From: Pseudogymnoascus destructans
Lineage: Eukaryota; Ascomycota; Leotiomycetes; Thelebolales; Thelebolaceae
DNA: 64,000 nucleotides
NCBI RefSeq assembly: GCF_001641265.1
Contig: NW_020167520.1
Location: 558,001 to 622,000 of the forward strand
Direction of reading: 5' to 3'
Under the pieces are notes generated by a model. The model worked only from the letters and a program-made list of their open reading frames with translations, had not been told where the DNA came from and searched no databases. The position numbers and the translations under genes were made by a program. Each line of letters starts with the position of its first letter. The first letter of the stretch is position 1. Below, piece after piece: positions 31,307 through 42,850 of this stretch.

Positions 31307-31949
31307 TGCGGCTTCGGTGTGTAGCTGTTCACTCAATTGTCAGTCTACACACTCTTATATTCCATATCTCGAAGGTAGAAGCAGTCCAACATACCTTGCG
31401 CTCGTATCGGGTGGTGTAAAGTCCTGATTGTACCTGTTCCTCGGCAGCTTGAAGTGGACGTCGTTGATTGCATCGCTTACGTAAGACACGCGGCAACACC
31501 ACCACGACAGCCCAGCCAGAGCCTCGCCCACGCCGCGACAGCACAACTCTACAACGGGGAAATTCGCGTAGTAATTTAGATTTACGCGTCGCACCGGTCT
31601 AACCTCTCTACAGAGTCACGCAGATTCGCTGAAAAGTGTTGTGGTGGACAGTCAGGGCTGCGACTGGTGATTTTGAGCCTCGATCTTCCCACCTCCAATC
31701 TAGGGGCGCGACTACAACGAGCGCGACGAGCGCAAAGGCGAAAACTGAGCGCGGCGGAAGCTGTGCTGCCCAATCCAATAACTGAAGACAAGGCCCATCG
31801 TACTCTTCATACGGCTACTTATGTTGAGGTGACACGGAATCGCGCTGCTGCTTTGCGAACAGACGAGCTCACTTCGAATTCACGTCCCATAACGATACGA
31901 ATCGCAACCCCTACACCACTCATGCACCCCGCTACTCCTGGCTGAGACC
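31307..31949. promoter_or_regulatory. divergent intergenic region, NDUFA1 / SAS3-like
   Basis: 643 bp between two start codons pointing away from each other, hence both promoters and 5' UTRs. Several GT..AG pairs on the minus strand could be a 5'-UTR intron of NDUFA1. No specific binding site was identified. Confidence 0.45.
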
Positions 31950-34900
31950 ATGGCGGCCGCGATGCTATTGGAGGAGCAGGTGCAGCAGAGCATGCCGACG
32001 TCGGAGGACGATGCAGAGTATGAGGAGGACTACGACCAAGACGTGGACATGGGCGCGAATGCTGAGGCGTTTGCCGCGAATAACCAGCTACTGAATGGAG
32101 TTCACAATAACCATACGAATGGGAGCGCATATGATGAACACGGAGATGAAAATAATGAGGAGGAAGATGAAGACCATAGGCAGGAAGATGACCTGTCAGA
32201 TAGAGATGCGGAGGGGGAAGACGACTACGAGCAGGACCATGGAGATACCATTAGAATTAGCATGGGGGGCGATGGAGCCATGGACGACGAGGAAGAAAAT
32301 GAAGATGACGAGGATGGAGAGGGAGTCGGTGCTGTCAAGATCCAGCCGAGGGAGCCGGATGATGATGAAGACGACGCAGAATTTGGACAAGACGATGCCG
32401 AAGAAAGCGAAGATGCGGTGGATGATGCGTCGCATGACTCGAGTGATGAGTCCGAAGTCGAGGCCGAGGCTGAATGGGAGGCTGCTGTGGCGCAAGACGA
32501 CGAGGCTGAACCTATCGATCCTAACCGTTGCATGTAAGTTTGCCTTGCGGAATCTCGTAATATACTGTGATATTAATACGTGCAGTTTTTGTCACCAAGA
32601 CGAGGAGCATGATCCCAGCCCAGAGTTTGAGGAGTGCCTTGCTTGTGCTGTTTGTGGCGATAATGGTACGGCTATCCACGGTATACCCCTGGATCTAGAC
32701 GATACTGACAAGCGTGTTCACAGCACATCGACAATGCGCACGAGATGCGGAAGCACTCGAAGCAGACGAAGGTACGGCTCATTGAAATGGTTTATGAACT
32801 TTAACTAACCATTCTAGATGCTGCGAAATGGCGATGCCCAGGATGTGTGTCCAATGCCCTGGAACCGGAAACCGTAAACCAGGGAACTCCATCGGTAATC
32901 ACCCTCCAACGGTCGTCAGCACCGAAGCTGGCACGAGACTTACTCCCTTCCCAGAGAGGGGCCATTAAACCCGACTCGCATTCCGTTTTCAACAACTTAA
33001 TTGTTGACGATGACCCAATGGATGGCTCGAGATTACTACGCAAGCGCAAAACCTCATCTGCGGAGGCAGAAGAGGGCGTTATATCGTCCATCGGCAAACG
33101 TCGCAAACGAACCTCGGACGGATCTTCGAATGCAATAATGACGGACGCCAAAGCAGCGGAGAATATTGATAGCCACAAAGTAGAACCGGCCGAGGGGTTC
33201 AACAATGGAAATAAGGCCGCCGAACCCGCTACTTCTCGGCCATCTCGTTCACTTCGGCCCCTAAAGGTTTCAAAGCCACCGGTAACGATTGAAAAGCATT
33301 CACAGACAAGCCTTATTATTCGGATTCGATTGAATGCGACCGACTTGGCACGCATCCTTGCTAACCCCCCTAAACCAGTGAAGAAGCGACCGAGATCAAC
33401 GCCAGCCGCACGTAGGGCGTCAACGTCAGCTCCGCCTCCGGCATACATACCGCGTATCTATTCTCAGCCATTTTATTCTTTCCACGATAAAGACATGGAT
33501 GAGCTGAAATCGAAACCGTACGGTGGCATACTCACAGAAGCGCAGTCAGATACAACAAAAACGCTGCCCCAGGCCGATGACCGTCGGATGTTTGACAATG
33601 CTCGTCAAAAGGCAGAAGAAGAGTGGGCGCACAAGACCGCCTTAGAACATGGAGAGGCAGAAAACGTTAAGAAACCACGCAAGGTGTCCGGTCCAGCGTC
33701 CCAAATTGAGTGTATCAACTTCGGCGGCTATGAGATCGACACGTGGTATGCGGCGCCCTACCCAGAGGAGTACAGTCGCAACCGTGTGCTCCATATTTGC
33801 GAATTCTGTTTGAAATACATGAATTCGGAATATGTCGCCTGGCGCCACAAGATGAAGTGTTCAGCAAAGCATCCGCCAGGAGACGAAATTTACAGGGATG
33901 TATCCATCTCAGTTTTTGAAGTCGATGGGCGAAAGAATCCGGTGTACTGCCAGAACCTATGCCTCCTCGCGAAACTTTTCTTGGGCTCAAAGACTCTCTA
34001 CTACGATGTGGAACCGTTCCTATTCTATGTTATGACAGAATACGACGAGTTTGGCTGCCATTTTGTGGGATATTTTTCCAAGGAAAAGAGGCCGAGCAGT
34101 CAAAATAATGTCTCGTGCATTCTCACCTTGCCTATCCACCAACGCAAAGGTTACGGCAATCTTCTTATCGATTTCTCTTATTTGCTTACCCTTGTGGAGA
34201 GAAAATCTGGATCTCCTGAAAAGCCACTTTCGGATATGGGCCTGGTGTCCTATAGGAACTATTGGCGACTTGTGTTATGCTACAGATTGCTGGATACAAG
34301 AGAGGAGAAGAGGTCGATAAGCGTGATCGAACTATCCCAACAAACCGGTATGACGGCTGATGACATTGTCTCTGCCCTCGAAGGGCTTCGGGCTCTCGTT
34401 AGAGACCCAGTTACTGGCACATATGCTCTGAGACTCGACTACGACTTCTACGAAGAGTACATCAAGAAATGGGAGGACAAGAACTACGTCAGACTTAACC
34501 CGCACGGACTCGTCTGGACACCCTATATCATGGGCCGCAACAACCAGAATATGATAGAACATGCCCCGCCTATGAGCGCTATTGCGCCGCGCGAGGATGA
34601 GGATGACGAGAAGCTGGCTGACGCCACGCAACCTGCTTTAACCAATGGGGATATCGAAAGCGAACAAACCAACGGCTTAACAAATGGCGCCTCTTTCGCC
34701 TCATCAGAACAAGGTGACGAAATGGTCCTGGACCCATCCTTGGCTGAAACCCCTATCAAAGGTCCTAGCCCAGCCACAGACACAACTTTCGTGCCTGCCT
34801 CTCCTTCATCAAGCCGGCCGTCACTCCAACCTCTAACCAACGGCAGGCCCCACCCCGACTATCCCCTCGCCATCAACACTGCTGACGACTTCTCTCCCAT

Positions 34901-35411
34901 CCCCCCATCCCGTTTCGAAATCTACCCCCCAATCAACGCCTCACGCATCAAAGCCCCTCGACTCTCCCTCTCCCACCCCTCAGCCACGCCCCGCAGCGCC
35001 CGCCCAAGCACCGCACGCCGCGCCACAGGCTCGCGCGCGCTCTCAACGGGGTCAACTCGCAAAGCGTCGTGCTCGCAGCGTCCGACGGGTGGTACAGGAC
35101 GCGGGCCTGGGCGCTGGCCGAAGGGGACTAAGAAGAGCGATTTCGGGAATGCGGGTAGCGGGCCTGGGTTACCGCCACGGCTGAAGGAGAAGAGTCGGCT
35201 TGGAGTCGAGGTGAGCCTTGGGGAGGGGCTGGAGGAGGGGAAGGAGGAGAGTAGCGAGGAGGATGAGGGGATTTTGTATGGGACGCCTGGGATGACTAGG
35301 CGGCGGAATGGAGGGGGGCAGGGGAAGGGGAAGGGGAAGATGGCGATTAGCGATGAAGAGGATTTTGTGGTTGGGGATGTCGATGTCGATGCTGAGGGGG
35401 GGGATGAATGA
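31950..35411 (+). CDS. SAS3: MYST-family histone acetyltransferase, SAS3-like, four exons
   Basis: Exons 31950-32533, 32586-32665, 32724-32771, 32818-35411; introns 32534-32585, 32666-32723 and 32772-32817, all in phase; 1,101 aa. Residues 1-193 are very acidic. A PHD-type Cys/His cluster follows (CIFCHQDEEH, CLACAVCGDNAHRQC, KWRCPGC). The MYST domain starts near residue 540 (FGGYEIDTWYAAPYPEEY) with a C2HC finger (CEFCLKYMNSEYVAWRHKMKC, the last residue ending the motif). The catalytic Cys lies in VSCILTLP, the acetyl-CoA loop is QRKGYGNLLIDF (about 678) and the catalytic Glu is in SPEKPLSDMG (about 704). The C-terminus is long and Ser/Pro/Arg-rich. Sas3/MOZ-type enzymes acetylate histone H3, mainly K14, in NuA3-like complexes. 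The ATG context ACCATGG is favourable. Confidence 0.93.
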
Positions 35412-36003
35412 GAGATGCTGGCTTGGAGAAGGTGTATACTATACGGCGTCGACATTTATTGCGCGGTGGGGAGTTCGCGGTGTTGTTTGGTGAATGCTGG
35501 GTTATAATTCGGAATCTCATGAGGCGTTGGGTATGGTGGACAAATAGAGATGCTAAGATTGAGAACTGGAGGCGATACAGATAGGTGTTTTTGTAAACAT
35601 ACGGTGGCTGCTCTTCAACTCAAAGTGTAAACGCTTAGTTGCACCTTCGCTCACAATTCGGTTGACTTCAGGGGATGAAGTCCGGTGGTTAAAATATTTT
35701 AATGGTAGAAATTTTAAACTTTTTAAAAAATCAAATCAAATAAATTTACAGCCACAGTGTCAACGTCATCGTCAACTTTCAGGGTTAGCAATTCGAATAT
35801 AAACTTGAATACTAGGCTATATTCATATTCATGAATAAAAATTATACACGTATTCATACAGTCGATGCGCGTTTACCCGATATTTATGACATCTCGATAT
35901 ATTTTGCGAGATCCATCCTTTTTACATACAAACCCCGATATACACGATATCGTGCCTTTTCTTCAGATTATCGACTTATACTAACCTCTTCTTCACTTTA
36001 CAG
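35412..36003. other. AT-rich intergenic, boundary to a repeat block
   Basis: Contains the 3' UTR of the SAS3-like gene, then a sharp drop in GC (runs such as TTTTAAAAAATC near 35720). The part from about 35830 probably belongs to the pogo remnant that follows; its TIR was not identified. Confidence 0.5.
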
Positions 36004-36910
36004 GATGCCTCTAAAGAAGCTCAATTCGATGGCTCTCGACTAACGATGTACTCTCTAGCGCTAGCACCGCGAACAACGCCCTCGACCTTCGCAGAAAGCT
36101 TGCATCGCATGGTTCCAAGACCAATACCAGACTCTAGTCGGCCAATCTACTGTCTCCGAATCTCTTAGCGCTCGATTTGCTTACCTCGACGGCGCCCTAC
36201 AAGCAGACGATCAAGAAGCTCGACGACGACGACGTGACGCTGCTTGGCCACAGCTAGAAGCTATCCTTTTCGACAAGCAGAAGCCTATTGAACGACGAGG
36301 AGGGGTTACAACAGGTGAGGTTTTGCAAGAGAAGGCAAAGCAGATCTAGGCACAATTACCACAACACGAAGGGGAAACAGTCCTAGAGTTCAGCTTAGGG
36401 TAGGTCACAAGGTTTCGACAACGTCATAAGATTCTTAATTAAGTTCGACACGGTGAAGCTAGATTAGTTCTAGCTATAGCAGAGGAAGAGATGCAAGCAA
36501 TTCAAACAGTAGTAGGGGAATACTTAGAGGAGGATATATATAACATAGACAAGACAGGACTATACTAGAAGATGACACCATTAAGGGGCTTTATGACAGC
36601 AGAGGCAGCTATAGGTCAGAAAAGAGAGAAGGTAAGAACATTAGTAGTTGTTTGTGTTAATTCAACTAGCACAGATCGATTTCCACTATGGTTTATTAGA
36701 AAGGTAAAGACACCACAAGCTCTTCGAAATGTTAGTCATAGTAATGGGAGGGGTTTAGAGATGGAATAAAAAGGCTTAAATGAATTAGTTCATTATAGCA
36801 GAATGGTTAAAGGCCTTCTATTTACAAGTAGGCACATCTCGATCAATACTCCTAACGATGGATAACTTCTTAGCGTATTCCCTACCATTAAATCAACTCC
36901 TCTGCCCTTA
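36004..36910 (+). pseudogene. pogo/Tigger-type transposase remnant with many stops
   Basis: Conceptual reading gives RPSQKACIAWFQDQYQTLVG, QSTVSESLSARFAYLDGALQ, RGGVTTGEVLQEKAKQI, then YNIDKTGLY (first catalytic motif, E changed to K), VCVNSTSTDRFPLWFI and LLTMDNFLAYS. It is the same family as the element at 111-2832. Expected Trp and Gln codons are frequently TAG, and the third catalytic motif and C-terminus are missing beyond 36910. The pattern fits RIP. Confidence 0.8.
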
Positions 36911-37014
36911 AAGCATACTACTAGCAACAATGGCCCCACTATATGCTTGAATGTTACGAAGTGCATAAAGACCCTGTCTAAGCAAGGAATGTCTGACTTG
37001 CCATTTAATAACTC

Positions 37015-37248
37015 ATTCGACCATAGAGGGTTGTAGAGATATGCTATGTGGTCATATCGGCCCAGTAACTAAGGAGCAATGACGTGTAATGAATCATAGA
37101 GGGTTGTAGCAATCATTGAGTAGTATTGCTCTTGTTGTTGGTGTGACAAGCCAAAATATGTATAGTGACTTGTAGGTTTGAGGAGGAGATTTCTAAGTTT
37201 GCTCTTGAGTTTGATAGCAAACTGAGTGCAACGAATGTCAGTATGACA
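37015..37248 (-). repeat. LTR fragment, Gypsy family A
   Basis: The 5' 234 bp of a family A LTR in minus orientation, ending TGTCAGTATGACA at 37248 on the plus strand. It resembles the variant at 37925-38850 and includes two of the CTCTATGATTCATTACACGT-type units. The rest of the LTR is gone. It truncates a family C protease frame. Confidence 0.85.
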
Positions 37249-39879
37249 GACCAGTTCTTGAATTTTGCTATCAACTTGGGGACTGTAGTCTCTTGAGTAT
37301 TCGTTGGTGTAGTGTGCTGGCAATGACCTTTTGTGAAGATGACTTGGTCGTTTACCATGTCAAGCATTACTCCATGCTGCTTCATCCAAGCTTTCCCAAG
37401 AATGATAGAGTGTTTCCCAAGAGTAGTAATGATAGAGGGCATAGACTTTCAACGTACTCTCCAATTTTTAGTCGATGGTATATAGCATGTGTGACTATAG
37501 GTGCAGCAGCTCCATTAAATCCTTCAATGTTCTTTGGTTTTATAAGTTTGATAGGAGAGATGTTTTCAATTTCACAAATTCGTTTTGCGTCAACAGCATT
37601 CACAAAGCTTCCACCTGTTGCACCGCTATCCATTAAGGCTTGCATGACAATTTGATTTCTTCCTATTCTGCAGGTAGCTAGGAAAAAATGGGACAATGAT
37701 GAGGCAGAGGAGGCAATTCTTGCTGTAGAACCTCTAGTGACGTCTTCTCTAGAGGCTATTCGTTTCCCGACTCATATTGAGCATGCTCTTCTGTAGTAGA
37801 GATCTCATTGACTCTAACTTTCTGCTTCTGTGGGCAGTCGCGAGCGCGATGACCACTTCCATGGCAATGGAAGCATTTGCCAAGCTTCATAAGCGATTCT
37901 TTCTCAGGATCTTGGTGGGGAGGGTGTAATGGTGGGTGCACCAGATGTGAGAATCTAGCCACCCAAGGAAGGGATGATTTTACTAAGACAACACACTGTC
38001 TTAGGAAACAGAGCCAAAGGGTTGTAGCTTAGACTATTCCACAACGCAGCAATCAGGTGTGTGATGTAGTGAAGTGGTTCAGACAAGTTGCAACAAATGT
38101 TGAGTCTGGGAACTCAGGGGTAAGTCAGAGGTTAACACCTCACTGACTTTTCAGAAACAAGGAGTAACAAGATGAATGCTTGGAAGCTTGGAAAAGACGT
38201 GGAAGTATGTGATAGTCGATTTACTGTATTGTCTGCTTGCCCTTTCTTAAGGAAAGGGCAATCCTATTTATGCTAAAGGAGTGTAGTTCTCTCATTTTCC
38301 AAGACTTTCCATGACTTACCAGGCTTGGTAACTGTAGTCGACGTAAGAGAATCCCATAGAACCATCTCTTAGGTTCGTAGCCTATAGGAAGTAAAAGGAG
38401 GTCCAAGGTCAGAGTACCCCTATAGACAAATTATGTCATAGACAAATTATGTCATAGACAAATTATGTCATAACTTAACCAATCTTGTGGGTAACTAAAG
38501 AGCGATGACATGTAATGAATCATAGAGGTTCGTAGGAGCTTTTAGAGCTATCGTTCATGCTCCTAGGCCTCTAGTTGGTAGAGATATGTCATGTGGTAGT
38601 ATGAGTGATGTCATGTAATGAATCATAGAGGGTTGTAGAGATATGCTATGTGGTAATATCGGCCCAGTAACTAAGGAGCAATGACGTGTAATGAATCATA
38701 GATGGTTGTAGCAATCGTTGAGTAGTATTGCTCTTGTTGTTGGTGTGATAAGCCAAAATATGTATAGTGACTTGTAGGTTTGAGGAGGAGATTTCCAAGT
38801 TTGCTCTTGACTTTGATAGCAAACTGAGTGCAACGAATGTCAGTATGACAGAGGGCGGTAGAGCTTCTTCTGTAGTGCTACTATTTTAACAGCAGTATTA
38901 GCAGTAGGGCTTTGGCCACTCTGCTTCTGGTAGGCGAACAGCTGTGGCTTCATTCTCTTCTCCTTTTCTTGAATTCTCTGTAGGTTTTGGTCCACAAGCA
39001 TGCATTTCTTCGCGAATTCATGTAGGGTAGTAGTTCCTACTTCAGCAACTAAGGCTTTCTGTAGGCTTTGGTTGATCTTGAATCAGAGATCGTTAAGCAA
39101 GGTCTCCTCTGAGTAATCCAGCTCTGCTGTGAGTCTCTGAAATTCAGCCCAGAATGTTGCAAAGGTATTCTTGCCCTGGTATAGCTTGCGGTACTCAGTT
39201 TGTGCGGTGTGTCTCCTATCGGGGTCACTAAACACTTTCTCAAGGAGTTGGAGTATTTCTTCTGCTGACTGAAGCATGTTTGGTGAGGTAATGCGAAGCC
39301 TTGGGTTCACATGGCGAACTGCGAGTCCTCCTAGTCTGCTTTGGAGATAACTCATCTGCATCTTGTCATTTGGGAAGTGGTTGATGTTGGCTTCCAGCTT
39401 GTGTTGGATCTTCACAACCCAGTCTTCAAAAGCTGGTTCAATCCCTTCCGTAAGAATAGGAGGATCCGGAATGCGAGCAGACTGGCGAGGTGCTGCATTG
39501 CGAATAGGAGCTGTATTCTCAAGATATTTTTGAATTCCTTGCAGTTCAGTAATCTTTTCATGACAATGAGGTAGTCCTTCATAATGGCTTTCAACATTGA
39601 CCAGGCGTACTCTTGGCTGCTACGTGACAGCTTTTGGAATTCAGTATAGGTGTTGACATTCCAAGTCCTCATCTGGTGGCCGTTTGATAGTATAGATTGG
39701 TGTCTTTCTTGAGCTGTTTTGCCCATCCTCTTGAAATCTTCTCGGGCTTCGAGGAAGTCATCTTGAAGTTCATCTCTCTTCTCAGACTCCTCTGCTAAGG
39801 TTATTTTCTCATTTATAGACTCATAGTCTTCTGGGTTTTGATCACCCATCTTGGCTTTTTCTTTGGCCGTGTGTGCCAT
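37249..39879 (-). pseudogene. Gypsy family C gag-protease, frameshifted and interrupted
   Basis: The minus strand starts MAHTAKEKAKMGDQNPEDYE at 39879. It shifts frame near 39415 to gag core sequence (DKMQMSYLQSRLGGLAVRHV, EILQLLEKVFSDPDRRHTAQ, TFATFWAEFQRLTAELDYSE) and then breaks. After a solo LTR (38850-37925) it resumes with a CCHC knuckle CFHCHGSGHRARDC (about 37870-37830) and an aspartic protease QALMDSGATGGSFVN (about 37650-37600). It is cut at 37248 by an LTR fragment, so reverse transcriptase and integrase are absent. Together with 18027-20681 it shows both ends of family C, but from different loci. Confidence 0.82.
37925..38850 (-). repeat. solo LTR, Gypsy family A, variant copy
   Basis: 926 bp on the minus strand with TG..CA ends and the perfect 5-bp duplication GAGGG (37920-37924, 38851-38855). 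It differs from the 1425/9970/19056 copies: the 16-bp unit TAGACAAATTATGTCA is present three times (38423-38470) and the CTACAACCCTCTATGATTCA block near the 5' end is duplicated, while about 140 bp found in the other copies are missing. Confidence 0.93.
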
Positions 39880-40181
39880 AGCAGCTTTGCTATTCTTTCA
39901 GTTTTCGTATTCATTAGATCAGACTCGTATCGCCAAAGGCCCTATTGCGCAGTTTGTCGACTGTAGGAGCCACTTGAGAGGAGCGCACTTCCCTCACAGC
40001 TATATTCCTTGTCGAGGGAGCGTTGTGAAAGGTCTGATCTATGAAGTCTATGGTGTTCTGCGGTGTTCTGGTGTGTTCTGTGGTGTTCTGGAATGACTTT
40101 AGGATATGGTTGTAGGGTTTCCAAAGAAGGGAATTCAAATTTCAGTATCAAGGTTCAGGCTCAGAGAGCAAAAGAAAGGTG

Positions 40182-40192
40182 AGATTCAATCT
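40182..40192 (-). other. putative self-priming primer-binding site, family C
   Basis: The minus strand reads AGATTGAATCT two bases inside the LTR end at 40195. The complement AGATTCAATCT lies inside the LTR at 40254-40244 (minus strand). The same LTR motif recurs at 20622-20632, also 60 nt from the LTR end. Confidence 0.55.
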
Positions 40193-40194
40193 TA

Positions 40195-40311
40195 TGTTAC
40201 GATGGTCACGGAGGTCATGGTGCCAGTCCAGGTAAAGTAAGCTAGATTGAATCTAAAGAGAGAAGAAGAAGAAGAAGGAAGGAAGGTGAGGCTATTCCTT
40301 GTAATATACAG
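40195..40311 (-). repeat. LTR 3' part of Gypsy family C
   Basis: On the minus strand it ends CCATCGTAACA at 40195 and matches 20583-20681. It lies directly upstream of the family C leader and gag, so it is the 5' LTR. Its outer boundary is unclear; sequence similar to the pol C-terminus (TVYYKE) runs into it, so the LTR may overlap coding sequence. Confidence 0.6.
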
Positions 40312-40812
40312 TTGTCCGCTTAGCAGTTGTAGCCTTGGTGGCTAAGGCTGCACCCGTAATCCCCTTATACCTATAACAACCGTAATAACCATAACAAGCT
40401 GTGAGCTGTAATCGTAACACTCGTCGTCGCTTGAGGAGATTTGCGACAAGACAGGCTAAGGTCGTATGATCTTGGCCGGTCTCTTCACAAAGGTCTTTCT
40501 GGACCTTCTTCCAGAAGGTCTTCCGGGAGGCCCGGGAGTAGAGCTCTGCATCTCTTATACAGAGGTGCAGAAGCAAAATTCTCATTGTAGGTAGTATTGA
40601 GACGAGCGCAGAGAGTTTCGGCAGGCTGGCGGTGGCTTGGGCGGGCAGCCTGAAGAGGAGGATTGGCAGCAGCAGTGTGGGTAGAGGGGGGGGCTATTGA
40701 CGATATCGACATTGTCGGTATTGTCAAAAGGGTCATGAATAGTGGTAGGAGAGGGTGGGAGGAAGTCGTTGGGGTCTGTTATTTGGCCCCAGTTTATAGT
40801 ATTTGTAGTCAT
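40292..40812 (-). pseudogene. unidentified frameshifted ORF, retroelement-associated
   Basis: Starts MTTNTINWGQITDPNDFLPP and, across two frame changes, continues ARLNTTYNENFASAPLYKR and then SRASRKTFWKKVQKDLCEET, LACLVANLLKRRR. The last part resembles a helical region found in uncharacterised ascomycete proteins that often sit in repeats. It may be inside the family C LTR or be a separate fragment. No function can be given. Confidence 0.35.
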
Positions 40813-41189
40813 ATTGAGTATATAGATAATATACTCAATACCCTACGTTGTCAGAGTAGAGCCTTTGCCAAGGCTCTACTTCTACAGTCTAAACTAAATG
40901 TGGGCATGCTCATGTATGTCTTTACACAGCATAATTATGCTGCGACAGAGCATACGTACGTAATGCATTGGGTTTGGCGCCACTGGCGCCAGCTAGTATG
41001 GGGGTTTTACTGGGGTTTTACAGGGGGGGGTCACAGATCGTACTGCTTATGGCAATCGTAGTGCTTATGGCATGCAATCATGCCATGCAATTCTGGCTGA
41101 AACCCTCTAGTAGAGGCTTCGCAATTTGTGACTACACCCAAAACTCATGTTCTAGCAACGCCACAAAGACATAGGTCTAAAACTGAGCA
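40813..41189. other. repeat-like gap with short palindromes
   Basis: No gene. Contains AGAGCCTT-TGCC-AAGGCTCT (40857-40876) and GGCGCC-ACT-GGCGCC (40977-40991), plus a GTTTTACTGGGGTTTTACAG duplication. Probably transposon-derived. Confidence 0.45.
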
Positions 41190-42850
41190 ATGGAAAGATA
41201 AAGTCAATTGCAAAAGAGAATGGACTTGCACATTAGCGAGCAAAAAAGCGACCAGAACTTACAAAGGTACATGCAGCAAATCGGCTTCTATGGTGTAAAT
41301 GTTGAGCACATTAGGATGTAGAAAGATGGCGGAAATACATGTGGAGTGATGAGTGCTCTATTAAGCGAGGGAGTGGGAAAAGCAAGTGTGGTGTTTTGGC
41401 TTACCACAAGACAAGTGGAAGCCAGAACTCGTTGAAACTTACAGATCTAGTAAAGATATTAGAATCATGGTATAGGCTGCATTTTGGGGTGATAAAAAGC
41501 AGTGTCCTCTATATATTATGGACTGAGACTTTGAGTCTATGAAGCATGGATACTCTGTAAACTCATATCTTGAAGTTCTTGATGCACGTTTACAGGTTTA
41601 CTACAAGGAAGGACTTATTTTCATGCAAGATAATGAAAGAATCCATACTATAGGAAAAGTTGTTGAATGGTTTGAGAATTATGACATTTAACAACTAATT
41701 AGCCACCATACTCACCTAATCTCAACCCGATTAAACATGCATAGAAAGCATTAAAACAGCTTATGGCAGAGAAGTACCTGCATCTTATGACAAGCTGTAT
41801 GAATACAGATGAGATATGTACAGAACTCAAGGAGGCACTGTCATACTGACATTCGTTGCACTCAGTTTGCTATCAAACTCAAGAGCAAACTTAAAGATCT
41901 CCTCCTCAAACCTACAAGTCACTATACATATTTTGGCTTGTCACACCAACAACAAGAGCAATACTACTCAATGATTGCTACAACCCTCTATGATTCATTA
42001 CACGTCATTGCTCCTTAGTTACTGGGCCGATATGACCACATAGCATATCTCTACAACCCTCTATGATTCATTACATGACATCACTCCTTAGTTACTGGGC
42101 TAATACTACACATGACATATCTCTATCAACTAGAGGCCTAGGAACATGAACGATAGCTCCAAAAGCTTCTACAACCGTCTATGATTCATTACACGTCATC
42201 GCTCCTTAGTTACCCACAAGATTGGTCAAGTTATGACATAATTTGTCTATAGGGGTACTCTGACCTTGGACCTCCTTTTACTTCCTATAGGCTAGGAACC
42301 TAGGAGATGGTTCTATGGGATTCTCTTACATTCGCTACATAATTAGCAAGCTAGTTGTGGGTCGCACTTGATTTCTAATACATTTACCAAGCCTAGTTAG
42401 TCATAGAAAGTCATAGATAATGAGAGAACTACTCTCCTTTAGCATAAATAAGATTGCCCTTTCCTTAAGAAAGGGCAAGCAGACAATACAGTAAATCAAC
42501 TATCACATACTTCCACGTCTTTTCCAAGCTTCCAAGCATTGATCTTGTTACTCCTTGTTTCTGAAAAGTCAGTGAGGTGCTAACCTCTGACTTATCCCTG
42601 AGTTCTCAGACTCAACATTTGTTACAACTTGTCTAAACCACTCCACTACATCATACACCTGATTGCTGCGTTGTGGAATAGTCTAAGCTACGACCCTTTG
42701 GCTCCTTTTCCTAAGACAGTGTGTTGTCTTAGTAAAATCATCCCTTCCTTGGGTGGCTAGATTCTCACATCTGGTGCACCCACCATTACAGGCACTTAAA
42801 GTGTGGTAGGATGAATTGCCTAACTCCCTTTTTGAGTCGCTCGTCAGGTT
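41190..42850 (+). pseudogene. Tc1/mariner transposase remnant, split by a solo LTR
   Basis: The decayed frame reads KSIAKENGLAH, RKKRPELTKVHAANRL-like sequence, MWSDECSIKRGSGKSKCGVL (first catalytic Asp), LHFGVIKSSVLYIL, YYKEGLIFMQDNERIHTIGK (second catalytic Asp) and VVEWFENYDI, then degenerates through the third motif region. After the LTR (41839-42790) it continues LKVW-DELPNSLFESLV, the usual C-terminal helix. Several TAG/TAA codons interrupt it. The 4687-4800 fragment is the same superfamily. Confidence 0.8.
41839..42790 (+). repeat. solo LTR, Gypsy family A, variant copy with extra tandem units
   Basis: 952 bp with TG..CA ends and the perfect 5-bp duplication GGCAC (41834-41838, 42791-42795). 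The block beginning CTACAACCCTCTATGATTCA occurs three times in its first 370 bp, against once in the 1425 copy. Inserted inside the Tc1/mariner remnant. Confidence 0.93.

Noticed and set aside
32225..32533. Ser-rich minus-strand frame opposite the acidic N-terminus of the SAS3-like protein
   Set aside because: Direct antisense of GAN/GAY-rich codons; no evidence of a gene.
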